This document shows, piece by piece, positions 25,700-34,705 of a stretch of DNA of 64,000 nucleotides (the stretch's first letter is position 1; every line of letters starts with the position of its first letter). The notes under the pieces were generated by a model that had not been told where the DNA came from, ran no database searches, and was given only the letters and a program-made list of their open reading frames with translations. A program made the translations under genes and the position numbers. The DNA lies in assembly GCA_014058405.1 (NCBI GenBank), contig CP047423.1:2836501-2900500 (forward strand), given 5' to 3'. The DNA is from Candidatus Nitrospira kreftii (GTDB lineage Bacteria > Nitrospirota > Nitrospiria > Nitrospirales > Nitrospiraceae).

Positions 25700-27040
25700 T
25701 CACGACGCGGGAGACCATGTCGGTGCGCTGTTGTGGGTCCCTGTGAATGTAATGCGCTCGAGATCTTTGCCGTCTGCATTAATCATATAGATCTGGCTCT
25801 TGCCATCCGCCGTCGAGCTAAAGACGAGATGGCGTCCGTCCGGCGACCACGATGGAGAATCGTCCACTCCGTGCCCTGTCGTCAACTGTATGCGCTTCTG
25901 TCCATCGGGCGTGATCAAACAGAGCTTGTATTCTTTCTTAAGAGTCCTGCACACATACGCAATCCAATTTCCTCGAGGTGACCAGGCTGGAGCAGCATTA
26001 TAGTCCCCCTCAAAGGTCAACCGACGCACATTCGCTCCGTCCGCACTCATGAGGAACAGTTGCGGACCTCCACTCCGATCAGAGGTAAAGACCAATTCTC
26101 GTCCAGAAGGGGACCAGGATGGAGAAAGGTCCCCTCCTGCATTCGTCGTCAGTCGCAAAATAGCCTTTGTGCGCGTATCTAATCGGTACAGCTCAGCATT
26201 TCCCTCATGACTCGACGAATAGGCGAGAAAATGCCCATTGGGAGAGAGCGCTGGGGTGATGTTCAGCCCTCCTTGGGAGACCAACGTCCAGCGCTTCCCT
26301 GTCGCGAGTTCTATCATATCAATTTCTTGTGTGTTCCGATTACGGTAGGCGGTAAAGACCAGAAACCGACGATCCGGGGACCAGTGTGGCATCAGGTTCA
26401 AGAAACCATCAGTCGTCAACTGACGAGCTTCGAACCCATCATAGTCCATCACGAATATTTCGCGAGCTGTTCCCTGCTGCGAGACATAGGCAATCTTCGT
26501 CCGCGCAATACCGGGCTCGCCCGTGTATCGAAACACCAACTCATCTGCAAATCGATGGGCCATAAGCCGTACCACTGACGTCGAACCCGCATATCGTTTT
26601 CCGCCGACCACCTCATCACTGCCGGCATCATATACGTACCCATCCATACTAACATCTGGAGTCTTGGTGTCAGCCTTCATCCCCGCTTTCCCCCAGACAA
26701 TCACGGAGACTCCATTCTCTGCAGCTTGTTTGAAAGAGGGGTCTGGCTCTCCACTCAGACCACCGGCCTTGATACCGAGCTTGGATAGGTCAACGAGGGA
26801 AAATACCAAAGATCGCCGCACATCCGACTTGAGCACTTCCTCGATATGGCTACCCAGCTTGGCTCGTCCTTCGGGTGACTGTGGACCACCGACATGGTCA
26901 ATTCCCACGACCCCCAACGGAATCTTCTGAAAATCCGGCCTCGTGGCTTCAAGAAAGACATCGGCGGCACCGGATTCGATGATCCACATGAGACCAAGCA
27001 ATGCGCAGAAACCGACGATGGCACCGGCTCGAAACATCAT
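25700..27040 (-). CDS. tolB: Tol-Pal system beta-propeller protein TolB
   Basis: The 446-residue periplasmic protein has a signal peptide (about 1-26), an N-terminal alpha/beta domain (about 28-165) and a six-bladed PD40 propeller (about 185-446). The propeller repeats motifs such as PHWSPDRRFLVFTAYR, PSWSPSGRELVFTSDR and PSWSPDGRHLVFSS. TolB binds Pal and TolA and releases Pal where the cell constricts. Only 3 nt separate it from tolA; pal follows after 76 nt. Confidence 0.96.
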   Translation of the reverse strand: MMFRAGAIVGFCALLGLMWIIESGAADVFLEATRPDFQKIPLGVVGIDHVGGPQSPEGRAKLGSHIEEVLKSDVRRSLVFSLVDLSKLGIKAGGLSGEPDPSFKQAAENGVSVIVWGKAGMKADTKTPDVSMDGYVYDAGSDEVVGGKRYAGSTSVVRLMAHRFADELVFRYTGEPGIARTKIAYVSQQGTAREIFVMDYDGFEARQLTTDGFLNLMPHWSPDRRFLVFTAYRNRNTQEIDMIELATGKRWTLVSQGGLNITPALSPNGHFLAYSSSHEGNAELYRLDTRTKAILRLTTNAGGDLSPSWSPSGRELVFTSDRSGGPQLFLMSADGANVRRLTFEGDYNAAPAWSPRGNWIAYVCRTLKKEYKLCLITPDGQKRIQLTTGHGVDDSPSWSPDGRHLVFSSTADGKSQIYMINADGKDLERITFTGTHNSAPTWSPAS

Positions 27041-27043
27041 GAT

Positions 27044-28174
27044 TTATCCTTGGGACTCCCCGACGGTGAAGGTGAAATGAGCATCGAAATACGCATCGGT
27101 GATTTCATGTGGAAAGCTGGGTAAGGGGATTGCGCTCAGAACCGCCCGTTTCCCTGCCAAATCGTAATACTCATTTCCGGAGGATTGTTCGATGGCAACT
27201 CCTGTCACCGTCCCGTTTCGATGCAGTCTGAATTGCACAATCACGACATAGACCTGGTTCGTCACATCCACCGGAGGTGCACTCCAAAACCGACTGATGC
27301 GTTGGCGAACTAACGCGAGATAGGCATTCGATCCGGGAGCCATCCCTGGAACTTTGAGAGTCGTATCAACTGCCTTTAAACTTGGCACCTTCGCCTCAAC
27401 CCGCGGCAGAGGCTTGACTGGCGTCTCCGTGGAAGGTGTTGGGGGAGGTGTCTCCTTAGGCAACTCAAGCCTTTTGATCTTCTTGAGTTCCTCATCCAAT
27501 TCTTGCGCCAATTCTTCCGTTAAGGATGGTGACGGGGGCGTGACTGCCTGTTTTCCCGCCGATTCCTTCGTCTCCGCCACAACCGGAACTGACGGCAACT
27601 TGATGGCCGGCGCTTTCTTCGGATTGTCCTCCGGACTGATCTCCCCGAGCTTTGGCGCATTCGGAGGCAACTCAATGTCTTTCAAGACGTCGCGCATAAT
27701 GTCATTCGACTGTTTAGCCGAAGGGACCGGAGGAGGGGCTGGCGGGACATTCACAGGTGGGGCAGGCTTAGGTTGTTCCACTTGATAAGACTGTTCAACT
27801 CGTTTTGATTGCTCAACTGCTTTGGGTTGTTCAACCGGTTTAGGCTGTTCGATGGGCTTCGGTAGCTCAACACGCTGTGACGGCTCAACTAGTTTAGGCT
27901 TTTCAGCGGCCTTAGGTCGCTCCACTTCGTTTTTGACCGGCCGATTCTTCTCGGGTTCGACAACCTTCGCAGGAAGCGTCGGGAGACTCGCGAGGGAAAT
28001 CTCGATGGAGGTCAGCGGCCGCTCACCATGGCGAGGCAACCGGACCCAGGTCAGCATAGCCAATATTCCTATATGCAAGACCAGGGACACGAAGACAGCA
28101 CGGCCTAAGCGACGAGCTAGTGTCGCCTGCCATTCATCACCCGCAGATATGCCGGCTGATGTCCAAGCCTGCAC
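27044..28174 (-). CDS. tolA: TolA/TonB-type energy transducer
   Basis: The 376-residue protein has one TM helix (about 27-44) and a long Pro/Lys/Glu-rich periplasmic region with seven six-residue repeats at 96-137. The C-terminal TonB/TolA domain (about 280-376) includes QVYVVIVQFRLHRNGTV and SSGNEYYDLAGKRAV. It carries proton-motive energy from TolQ/TolR to TolB-Pal. GTG at 28174 has AGGATAAGG upstream. Position between tolR and tolB decides the name, since the C-terminal domain alone could be TonB. Confidence 0.93.
   Translation of the reverse strand: MQAWTSAGISAGDEWQATLARRLGRAVFVSLVLHIGILAMLTWVRLPRHGERPLTSIEISLASLPTLPAKVVEPEKNRPVKNEVERPKAAEKPKLVEPSQRVELPKPIEQPKPVEQPKAVEQSKRVEQSYQVEQPKPAPPVNVPPAPPPVPSAKQSNDIMRDVLKDIELPPNAPKLGEISPEDNPKKAPAIKLPSVPVVAETKESAGKQAVTPPSPSLTEELAQELDEELKKIKRLELPKETPPPTPSTETPVKPLPRVEAKVPSLKAVDTTLKVPGMAPGSNAYLALVRQRISRFWSAPPVDVTNQVYVVIVQFRLHRNGTVTGVAIEQSSGNEYYDLAGKRAVLSAIPLPSFPHEITDAYFDAHFTFTVGESQG
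27764..27889 (-). repeat. Seven 18-nt in-frame repeats in tolA
   Basis: Residues 96-137 of TolA are seven six-residue units of the form V/I-E-Q-P-K-x (VEPSQR, VELPKP, IEQPKP, VEQPKA, VEQSKR, VEQSYQ, VEQPKP). Copy number could vary between strains. Confidence 0.85.
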
Positions 28175-28194
28175 CGTAAACCTTATCCTACTGG

Positions 28195-28632
28195 TTACTT
28201 GGCGGGAGCCGTGTTATCAGTGATTCGTTCTGGTCCGGTAGGATCCGTCACCATACCGAGCTTCTCGATACCGGCTTTCTTCACTCCGTCCATCACCTGA
28301 ACCACGACTCCATAGGGCACATTGCGGTCGGCACGCAAATAGAGCGACACGTCTGTATGTTCGGTTTTTAGAGTGCGCAACTTGCGTTCCAGCTGATCCA
28401 CGCTCACTTGATCTTTGTCGAGGTAGAGGCGTTGATCCTTTTCGATGGTGAGCACAGCTCGCATCTCGGGCTTAATCGTGTTGGTCGCGGAAGTCGGCAG
28501 GTTGATATCCATACCACGATACAACATAGGCGCGGTAACCATAAAGATCACGAGCAACACCAACACGACATCCACGAGCGGAATCACATTGATCTCCGCC
28601 AGGAATCGACGTTGCCTCGTCTCAAAAATCAT
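28195..28632 (-). CDS. tolR: TolR/ExbD-family biopolymer transport protein
   Basis: The 145-residue protein has a cytoplasmic N-terminus, one TM helix (about 15-38) that includes the essential Asp in PLVDVVLVLLVIFMV, and a periplasmic domain ending near residue 135. With TolQ it forms the proton channel that drives TolA. It overlaps tolQ by 4 nt. Name follows from the tolQ-R-A-B-pal order. Confidence 0.95.
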   Translation of the reverse strand: MIFETRQRRFLAEINVIPLVDVVLVLLVIFMVTAPMLYRGMDINLPTSATNTIKPEMRAVLTIEKDQRLYLDKDQVSVDQLERKLRTLKTEHTDVSLYLRADRNVPYGVVVQVMDGVKKAGIEKLGMVTDPTGPERITDNTAPAK

Positions 28633-29330
28633 CCCTTAACTCCAGCAGAGGCCGAACCTGTGGGCTTGCCCTGGGCCGGGATCAGGGCCAGCAGTTCGAC
28701 GACGACGGAATCCATCTGCAATGCGGTACGTCTGATGCGTGTCAGAAAATAATTATAGGCGATGACGGCAGGAATGGCTGCGAACAATCCAGCGGCGGTG
28801 GCAATCAAGGCTTCTGAAACGCCAGGGGCAACGGCCGCGATGCTCGCTGTGCCTTGTGCCCCGATTTCTCGAAATGCATCGATAATCCCCATAACCGTTC
28901 CTAACAGACCGACGAACGGGGAAATGTTCCCGGTGGTGGCAAGAAACGGCAAATACGATTCCAACTTGGAGATTTGCCCCTGGGCGAGATGGGCCGCCGT
29001 CCGTTCCATTACATGTCGATCAAAGATCATCGAGCCACTGTCACTGAACGCTGTCGGAATTTGATCCAACCTCTGTATTACGGAATGGAAGATTTTGGCG
29101 CAGGGACTTCCGGCCGTCTGTGGCGCGTTTCGTGTCACTTCTTCGACATCACGTGCTCGTAGCAACAAGGCCATGAACTGACGGTCTTTGAGGTCGACCG
29201 CTCGATAGGTCGCCCATTTGTAAAAGATGATCGCCCACGAAATGATGGAGAATCCCAGCAGCACCAACAGGACCACCTTGGAGATAACCCCAAGCGATGC
29301 AATGATTGCCAGCGGACCGGCTTGAAACAT
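28629..29330 (-). CDS. tolQ: TolQ/ExbB-family proton channel protein
   Basis: The 233-residue protein has three TM helices (about 12-35, 130-155 and 170-195), with the family block PFVGLLGTVMGIIDAFREIG and a long cytoplasmic loop between TM1 and TM2. It is the first gene of the minus-strand Tol array that runs to 16278. The ATG at 29330 has AGGAGGGAGAGG just upstream. The array may be read together with the two tRNA genes that lie before it, since no terminator is seen between. Confidence 0.96.
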   Translation of the reverse strand: MFQAGPLAIIASLGVISKVVLLVLLGFSIISWAIIFYKWATYRAVDLKDRQFMALLLRARDVEEVTRNAPQTAGSPCAKIFHSVIQRLDQIPTAFSDSGSMIFDRHVMERTAAHLAQGQISKLESYLPFLATTGNISPFVGLLGTVMGIIDAFREIGAQGTASIAAVAPGVSEALIATAAGLFAAIPAVIAYNYFLTRIRRTALQMDSVVVELLALIPAQGKPTGSASAGVKG

Positions 29331-29403
29331 ACGAGTCTAGCCTCTCCCTCCTGAGCTCTTAACAGTTCGTGTCAAAGTGGATTGTACCAAACACTGAGGA
29401 AAA

Positions 29404-29481
29404 TGGCGGGGCCGACGGGATTTGAACCCGCGACCTCCAGATTGACAATCTGGCGTCCTAACCAGGCTGAACGACGGCCCC
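29404..29481 (-). tRNA. tRNA-Asp (GTC)
   Basis: The cloverleaf is complete. Acceptor GGGGCCG pairs with CGGCCCC, the anticodon stem CCAGA/TCTGG encloses loop TTGTCAA with anticodon GTC, and the T-arm loop is TTCAAAT. The discriminator is G and CCA is encoded (complement of 29404-29406). It lies 73 nt upstream of tolQ. Confidence 0.95.
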
Positions 29482-29614
29482 GTATTATCTAGTTATGGCG
29501 GAACATCGAACACGACAAGACAACATCAACGGTCGCCGGTCAACCCTTGAGCGAGGAAGGGAATCTCATCCCTGCAGGACTTTTCCTGTCCCTCCTTACC
29601 AGAGCTGTGCTCGT

Positions 29615-29690
29615 TGGTAGGCGGAACAGGGATCGAACCTGTGACCTCTGCCTTGTAAGGGCAGCGCTCTCCCAACTGAGCTATCCGCCC
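29615..29690 (-). tRNA. tRNA-Val (TAC)
   Basis: Acceptor GGGCGGA pairs with TCCGCCT (one G-T), D-arm is TAGCTCAGTTGGGAGAGC in outline, and the anticodon loop CTTACAA gives TAC between CTGCC/GGCAG. The T-loop is TTCGATC. Discriminator A and CCA are encoded. Confidence 0.96.
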
Positions 29691-29713
29691 GACTTCCCTA
29701 ACAACCGCCGCGG

Positions 29714-29742
29714 AGCGTATCAAGTCCATTTCTCCTTGTCAA
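29714..29742 (-). promoter_or_regulatory. Promoter of the tRNA-Val/tRNA-Asp unit
   Basis: On the minus strand a perfect TTGACA (29742-29737) is followed after 17 nt by TACGCT (29719-29714). It lies 23 nt before the mature tRNA-Val 5' end. Confidence 0.65.
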
Positions 29743-29795
29743 CCAGGCCGCGCGTCGTGCTCATTCTCAGTACATCACCTGTGACACGCGTCTCG

Positions 29796-30761
29796 TCATT
29801 GTTGTCTCCTCATCTTCCTCTCTCCATCTGAACGTGGATGACTCAGTTGCCGAGGAAAGAACTGTCGATGAACATGTTTCAGTCGGCGACGGTCCACATG
29901 CGTGTAGATCTGGGTCGTTGCGATATCAGCATGCCCGAGCATCGTTTGAACAACACGGAGATCAGCGCCGCCTTCGAGCAGATGCGTAGCGAACGAATGT
30001 CTCAGCATGTGCGGTGAGATAGGCTTGAAAATCCCTGCCCGTCGCGCGCGCAATGCCAGCAACTTCCAACATCCCTGCCGTGTGAGTTCATGCCCACGCC
30101 GACTGACAAACACGTGACGAGAGGAGCGCCGCTTCATGAGCGTCGGTCGTACCTGTTCAAGATACTCGACCAACAAATCTCGTGCCGTCTCTCCCATCGG
30201 CGCAACTCGCTCTTTGCCGCCCTTCCCCATCACACGAAGACAACCAAGATCAAGATCAATCTGCGCAACAGTCAGTCCGACCAGCTCTGATACTCGAAGG
30301 CCAGACGCATAGAGCAACTCCACTATCACACGGTCACGGCGATCCTCAGCCCGGTCACGAATCGGCGCCTCCAGCAATGCCGTCACTTCCTGGAGGGTCA
30401 AGGTCTTGGGCAATCGTACTGAGCGACGCGCGGTAGCCACATCGCGGAGAGGGTTGGCCTTGAGAATTTTTTCACAGACCAAGAAGCGATACCATCCTCG
30501 CATCGCCGAAAGCATCCGAGCCACCGATGATGCCGCCAGCGCTTCCTGTTTCAGTGAAGCCAGAAACGACCGTATGATATGGGGCGGCACTGCGGCACTC
30601 ATGTTGAGTCGATGCCGCAGCAAGTAGCGTTGCATTCGAAACAAATCTCGCCGGTAGGACTCCAGCGTATTGGTCGCTAACCCTCCCTCGACCCGCAGCC
30701 GGTTGAGATATCGCTCAACCAGAGGATCCAACAGAAGAACCGATGAGTGATCCGTCGTCAT
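29796..30761 (-). CDS. xerD: Tyrosine recombinase of the XerC/XerD type
   Basis: The 321-residue recombinase has an N-terminal SAM-like core-binding domain (about 10-95) and a catalytic domain with Arg in ASGLRVSELVG, Lys in GKGGKERVAP, HMLRHSFATHLLEGG, GHADIATTQIYTHV and the Tyr. Xer proteins resolve chromosome dimers at dif. ATG 30761 is preferred over an upstream TTG at 30800 because a -10 hexamer TATAGT lies between them and the shorter form matches Xer length. It has no ribosome site, so the mRNA may be nearly leaderless. Proximity to tRNAs is not evidence of a mobile element here. Confidence 0.93.
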   Translation of the reverse strand: MTTDHSSVLLLDPLVERYLNRLRVEGGLATNTLESYRRDLFRMQRYLLRHRLNMSAAVPPHIIRSFLASLKQEALAASSVARMLSAMRGWYRFLVCEKILKANPLRDVATARRSVRLPKTLTLQEVTALLEAPIRDRAEDRRDRVIVELLYASGLRVSELVGLTVAQIDLDLGCLRVMGKGGKERVAPMGETARDLLVEYLEQVRPTLMKRRSSRHVFVSRRGHELTRQGCWKLLALRARRAGIFKPISPHMLRHSFATHLLEGGADLRVVQTMLGHADIATTQIYTHVDRRRLKHVHRQFFPRQLSHPRSDGERKMRRQQ

Positions 30762-30771
30762 TGGATGACAA

Positions 30772-30800
30772 ACTATAGCCAACTCTTTCCGTAGGCACAA
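30772..30800 (-). promoter_or_regulatory. Promoter of the xerD-like gene
   Basis: TTGTGC (30800-30795) and TATAGT (30777-30772) on the minus strand are 17 nt apart. The -10 matches five of six consensus bases and ends 10 nt before the ATG. Confidence 0.5.
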
Positions 30801-30820
30801 CGAGAACGTCGCAGTTCTCC

Positions 30821-30849
30821 TTGACAGGTCACACCCTTTCCGATACTAG
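30821..30849 (+). promoter_or_regulatory. Promoter of the LpoA-like/M50/trpS operon
   Basis: A perfect TTGACA (30821-30826) is followed after 17 nt by TACTAG (30844-30849). The predicted start leaves a leader of about 25 nt before ATG 30881. It diverges from the xerD promoter. Confidence 0.55.
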
Positions 30850-30880
30850 TCTCCTTATGGCTCACCGCTGATCGAACGGA

Positions 30881-32857
30881 ATGCTCGCCTACTCGCACCA
30901 TCCTTCTCACATTGCTGCCTGGCCGCTGGTGATCACCGTCACCGCTCTTGCGGCGTGGCTTGTCCCGGATTCCATCTTGACTCGTTCAGGTCAAGCGGAG
31001 GCGGCGGAGACCGTCAAGCCTCTGATTCCAAATCCGCCGGTCTTGAACCAGGCCAAGCAACTGATTGAGAAGGGCGACCACGAGTCCGCAGCAACTGTCT
31101 TGCGACGATTCTTGACCACGAACCCACGCCCCGAACATCTCGATGACACTTACTTGCTATTAGGGGCAGCCCTCTATGGCATGCAGGACTACGGCGAGGC
31201 GCTCCGTTATCTCAACCAACTCCACACAGAATTCCCTGAATCCGAGCTTATAGACCGAAGTAAACTCTTTTTAGCCCGGACCCATGCGGCAATGGGGAAT
31301 GTCGACCTGGCCATGCCATTGCTCACTCAAGTTCGTACGACGACGTTGGACGCAGTCACCAAACGCGAGGCACAACACCTTACGGCCGAAGTATTGGCTC
31401 AGAAGAAGGACTATGTGCGGGCTATTCACATACTGCTAGAGGGGATGACTGGAAGTTCTGAGGATCAGGTCAAAGAAACACGAGCACAAATTCGGCAGTT
31501 TGTCGCAGAGAAGTTAGACAAAAAAGGGTTGATCCGGATGCGCAACACCTATCCACGCTCATACCCCGGCGACCTCGCCTCGCTCCGGCTCATCGACTAT
31601 TACATCGGGCGGGGCGAAGACCACCTGGCGGAACGGGAGGCTCGGCATTTTCTTGAGGCATTTTCTGCCCACCCCGCTGCTCAAAAGGCCAGCGAATCGT
31701 TGCAACTCATCCGGTCACGCCTGAGAACTAATCAGTATGTCATCGCCGCCGTTCTTCCCTTGTCGGGAAACCTGTCGACGTTTGCCACCGATGTCTTGGA
31801 AGGCGTTCAACTTGCGGTGGAGAAAGCTCGTGAGGAGCCCGGCAGCCCCTCCGTGGGTTTGATCGTCAAGGACCATGACGTGGATCGGCCTGGTTTTCTG
31901 GATGACCTCTCAACCCTGCTCCATGATGATCGACCGCTGGCCGTGATCGGCCCGATGCTGTCCAGAAATCTACCGGTCATGGCTGAGATGGCACAGAAGA
32001 CCAGAATCCCCTTAATTACGCCGGCGGCAACGCTCCCTAATGTTCGCCGATTGGGCAATTACCTGTTTAGCACATCGCTCACCTACGCATCACAAGCCGA
32101 ACGCATTGCGACCTACGCGACACAGGAACAAGGGCACCGACGATTCTGCATCATCCACCCTGACACCGTCTATGGACGGGAACTTGCCCGCCTCTTCGCC
32201 CAGGAGGTGTATCGTGTCGACGGCGAAATCATCGCCATCGAAGCCTTCAAGGAAGGGGAAACAGATTTCGCACCGCAAATCCAGCGACTGAAGGCCGAGG
32301 ATCTCAAAAAGTATGGGCTGGCGGTTCCTGTGGAGATTCCTCGCCCAACCGGCAAACCGGCCAGCCGAACCGAAAAGCGCATGCTGTACACTCCCGGATT
32401 TGACGCAATCTTTATTCCAAGTCGTTCTCAAGATATCGGTCTGCTCGCTGCCCAGCTGGCATTCCATGACATCCGATCGCCCCTCTTGGGTACAAACGGC
32501 TGGAACTCGCAAGACTTCGTCCGAACCGCCGATCGGACCGTCGACGGCGCCACCTTTGTTGATGGCTTCTTCCTCGACAGTCCGAATCCCACCGTCCAGG
32601 ACTTCGTTCAACGATATCGGAACCGCTTTGAATCAACCCCCTCACTCTTCACCATGCAGGGATATGACGCAGCCAGGGTAGTGATCGAAGGAATCCGTCA
32701 TGGGGCGACCTCAGGAGAGGCTCTTCAAGAATTCTTTACCACCCAACGTGACTTACCGACACTCGCCGGCCCAGCCCACTTCGGACCAGACGGCACCTTA
32801 CACCGTCCACTCTTTCTTCTGCAGGTGAAACAGGGTAAGTTTGTACAACTGAACTGA
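30881..32857 (+). CDS. Exported TPR plus type 1 periplasmic-binding protein, LpoA-like
   Basis: The 658-residue protein has an N-terminal hydrophobic signal (about 10-45) and TPR-like repeats (about 50-270, VLNQAKQLIEKGDHESAATVL). A type 1 periplasmic-binding domain (about 285-655) contains IAAVLPLSGNLSTFATDVLEGV, AVIGPMLSRNLPVMAEMAQ and TMQGYDAARVVIEGI. This two-part plan is that of LpoA-type penicillin-binding protein activators and of a related substrate-binding family. No transporter genes are adjacent, which favours a wall-related role. It is followed after 10 nt by an M50 protease gene. Confidence 0.85.
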   Translation: MLAYSHHPSHIAAWPLVITVTALAAWLVPDSILTRSGQAEAAETVKPLIPNPPVLNQAKQLIEKGDHESAATVLRRFLTTNPRPEHLDDTYLLLGAALYGMQDYGEALRYLNQLHTEFPESELIDRSKLFLARTHAAMGNVDLAMPLLTQVRTTTLDAVTKREAQHLTAEVLAQKKDYVRAIHILLEGMTGSSEDQVKETRAQIRQFVAEKLDKKGLIRMRNTYPRSYPGDLASLRLIDYYIGRGEDHLAEREARHFLEAFSAHPAAQKASESLQLIRSRLRTNQYVIAAVLPLSGNLSTFATDVLEGVQLAVEKAREEPGSPSVGLIVKDHDVDRPGFLDDLSTLLHDDRPLAVIGPMLSRNLPVMAEMAQKTRIPLITPAATLPNVRRLGNYLFSTSLTYASQAERIATYATQEQGHRRFCIIHPDTVYGRELARLFAQEVYRVDGEIIAIEAFKEGETDFAPQIQRLKAEDLKKYGLAVPVEIPRPTGKPASRTEKRMLYTPGFDAIFIPSRSQDIGLLAAQLAFHDIRSPLLGTNGWNSQDFVRTADRTVDGATFVDGFFLDSPNPTVQDFVQRYRNRFESTPSLFTMQGYDAARVVIEGIRHGATSGEALQEFFTTQRDLPTLAGPAHFGPDGTLHRPLFLLQVKQGKFVQLN

Positions 32858-32867
32858 ACAACGTCTC

Positions 32868-33608
32868 ATGAGTTCTCTTTCACAAATTCTTCACACCATC
32901 TCGTACATGGGACTCCCCCTTTTGTTCGCAATGGTACTCCATGAGTTCGCGCATGGATGGGTGGCGGAGAAATGCGGAGACTCGACCGCGAAACTTCAAG
33001 GGCGGCTCACCGTCAACCCACTTGCCCATATCGACCCATTCGGCACCGTCATCCTTCCCCTGATTTGTTTATTGCTGCCGGGAAGTTTTTTATTCGGCTG
33101 GGCGAAGCCGGTTCCCATCGACCCACGGAATATGCATCAGCCTCGCCGTGATATGGCACTGGTCGCTGCAGCCGGACCTGGGATGAACCTAATCTTAGCC
33201 GTCGCAAGCGCGCTATTGTTGGCCGTACTCCTGACGATCGAGCCAACTTTATCGCTCCGAGGATCGACAGAGGCCGAGGCGTCGACGAGCCTGCTTGGAA
33301 CCATGTTTTTGCGACCCATTGCCGTTATGGCGCTATATTCCGTGATGATCAATGTGTTGCTGGCACTCTTCAACCTGCTTCCGATCCCACCCCTCGACGG
33401 TGGACGAATCTTGACCGCGATTCTCCCGCCCAAGCCGGCGATGGCGTTGGCACGATTAGAACCATATGGAATGCTCATTCTCGTGGGACTCATCGTGTTC
33501 GATAAAGAACTGGGTGTGATTCACACCATCACTGGAACGTTTGCTAATGGTCTGTCCGGTACTATCCTGTCAACCGCGCTTGGCCTTCGCCCAGGAGTCT
33601 CGGAATGA
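32868..33608 (+). CDS. Site-2-type membrane metalloprotease, peptidase family M50
   Basis: The 246-residue protein has about five TM segments. Zinc-binding HEFAH is at H25-E26-x-x-H29 in the first TM region, and the third ligand is likely the Asp in PPLDGGRIL near residue 174. These intramembrane proteases cleave TM segments of regulators or signal peptides. The gene starts 10 nt after the LpoA-like gene and overlaps trpS by 4 nt. Such standalone M50B members commonly neighbour trpS in bacteria. Confidence 0.93.
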   Translation: MSSLSQILHTISYMGLPLLFAMVLHEFAHGWVAEKCGDSTAKLQGRLTVNPLAHIDPFGTVILPLICLLLPGSFLFGWAKPVPIDPRNMHQPRRDMALVAAAGPGMNLILAVASALLLAVLLTIEPTLSLRGSTEAEASTSLLGTMFLRPIAVMALYSVMINVLLALFNLLPIPPLDGGRILTAILPPKPAMALARLEPYGMLILVGLIVFDKELGVIHTITGTFANGLSGTILSTALGLRPGVSE

Positions 33609-34597
33609 CAACAGCACGAAGGCGAGTCCTCAGCGGCATGCAACCGAGCGGGCTCATGCACCTTGGGAATTACCTAGGGGCCTTGGAAAACTGGAAAGCG
33701 TTACAAGAACAACACGACTGCTACTTCTTCGTCGCCGACTGGCATGCCCTCTCGACGAACTATGCGGACACCAGCCGCATTCGCACGTTCGTTCGCGAGA
33801 TGCTGATCGATTGGCTCGCCGGAGGCATCGATCCGGAACGGTCCACGATCTTCATCCAGTCTCGCATTCCAGAACATGCTATCCTGCATCTCTTGCTTTC
33901 AATGATGACGCCGATCTCGTGGTTGGAACGCAACCCGACTTATAAAGAAAAGCAGGAGGAGATCAAAGAGAAAGATCTCACCACCTATGGCTTTCTCGGC
34001 TATCCAGTCCTACAGGCAGCCGACATTCTCCTATACAAACCTGATTTCGTGCCGGTGGGGAAAGATCAACTCCCGCATCTTGAGCTGACAAGAGAGCTCG
34101 CCCGGCGCTTCAATGACATCTACAAGACTTCGGTGTTTCCGGAGCCCAAGGAGCATCTGACCAAGTTTCCCAAGGTATTGGGCACTGACGGCCGAAAAAT
34201 GAGCAAGAGTTACCACAACACGATCAACCTCTCGGATACCGAGCCGGTCGTCCGGCAAAAGCTCAAGACTATGGTCACCGACCCGGCGCGAGTGAGACGG
34301 ACAGACCCCGGCAATCCCGATATCTGTCCCGTCTACGAATTCCACAACATCTATTCACCTCAAGCAGTGAAGGACCAAATCAACACGGATTGCCGAACCG
34401 CGGCCATCGGCTGTATCGACTGCAAGAAACTGGTCGCAGACCGCATGGTGGAACAGCTCACACCGATCTGGGACAAGCGCGCCACGCTGACGCAAGCGCC
34501 CTCTCGTGTTGATGAGATCGTCGAAGCCGGCAGCACGCGCGCCGCCGCGCTCGCCGGTGCGACGCTGCGCGAAGTGAACGAGGCGATGAAGATCTAA
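33605..34597 (+). CDS. trpS: Tryptophan-tRNA ligase
   Basis: The 330-residue class I synthetase has the HIGH-type motif in PSGLMHLGNYLGAL (residues about 14-27) and KMSKS in DGRKMSKSYHN near residue 200. Motif order and length are normal for bacterial TrpRS. It charges tRNA-Trp in the cytoplasm. Translation is probably coupled to the M50 gene through the 4-nt ATGA overlap at 33605. No terminator or T-box leader is seen. Confidence 0.97.
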   Translation: MTTARRRVLSGMQPSGLMHLGNYLGALENWKALQEQHDCYFFVADWHALSTNYADTSRIRTFVREMLIDWLAGGIDPERSTIFIQSRIPEHAILHLLLSMMTPISWLERNPTYKEKQEEIKEKDLTTYGFLGYPVLQAADILLYKPDFVPVGKDQLPHLELTRELARRFNDIYKTSVFPEPKEHLTKFPKVLGTDGRKMSKSYHNTINLSDTEPVVRQKLKTMVTDPARVRRTDPGNPDICPVYEFHNIYSPQAVKDQINTDCRTAAIGCIDCKKLVADRMVEQLTPIWDKRATLTQAPSRVDEIVEAGSTRAAALAGATLREVNEAMKI

Positions 34598-34670
34598 CCC
34601 GCGCCCCTCCCTAACCTTCCTGCAAGATTTTCGAATCCGCTAGAAGAACAAGCCGGTCGGTGGAAGAATG

Positions 34671-34697
34671 CCTCGCAGGAGACCTATCTGCGAGGAG
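34671..34697 (+). promoter_or_regulatory. Hairpin that sequesters the ribosome-binding site of the PEGA lipoprotein gene
   Basis: CCTCGCAG (34671-34678) and CTGCGAGG (34688-34695) form a perfect 8-bp stem with a 9-nt loop. The Shine-Dalgarno GAGGAG (34692-34697), 8 nt before ATG 34706, lies mostly in the 3' arm. Confidence 0.6.
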
Positions 34698-34705
34698 AAC
34701 TCGTT

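Noticed and set aside
29404..30761. Tyrosine recombinase next to two tRNA genes read as an integrated element
   Set aside because: The protein has the length and motifs of housekeeping XerC/D, the tRNAs are intact, there is no duplicated tRNA 3' end, and the flanking genes are core genes.
34598..34705. The hairpin at 34671-34695 as a trpS terminator
   Set aside because: There is no T-run after the stem, and the 3' arm is the ribosome site of the next gene, so a translational role fits better.
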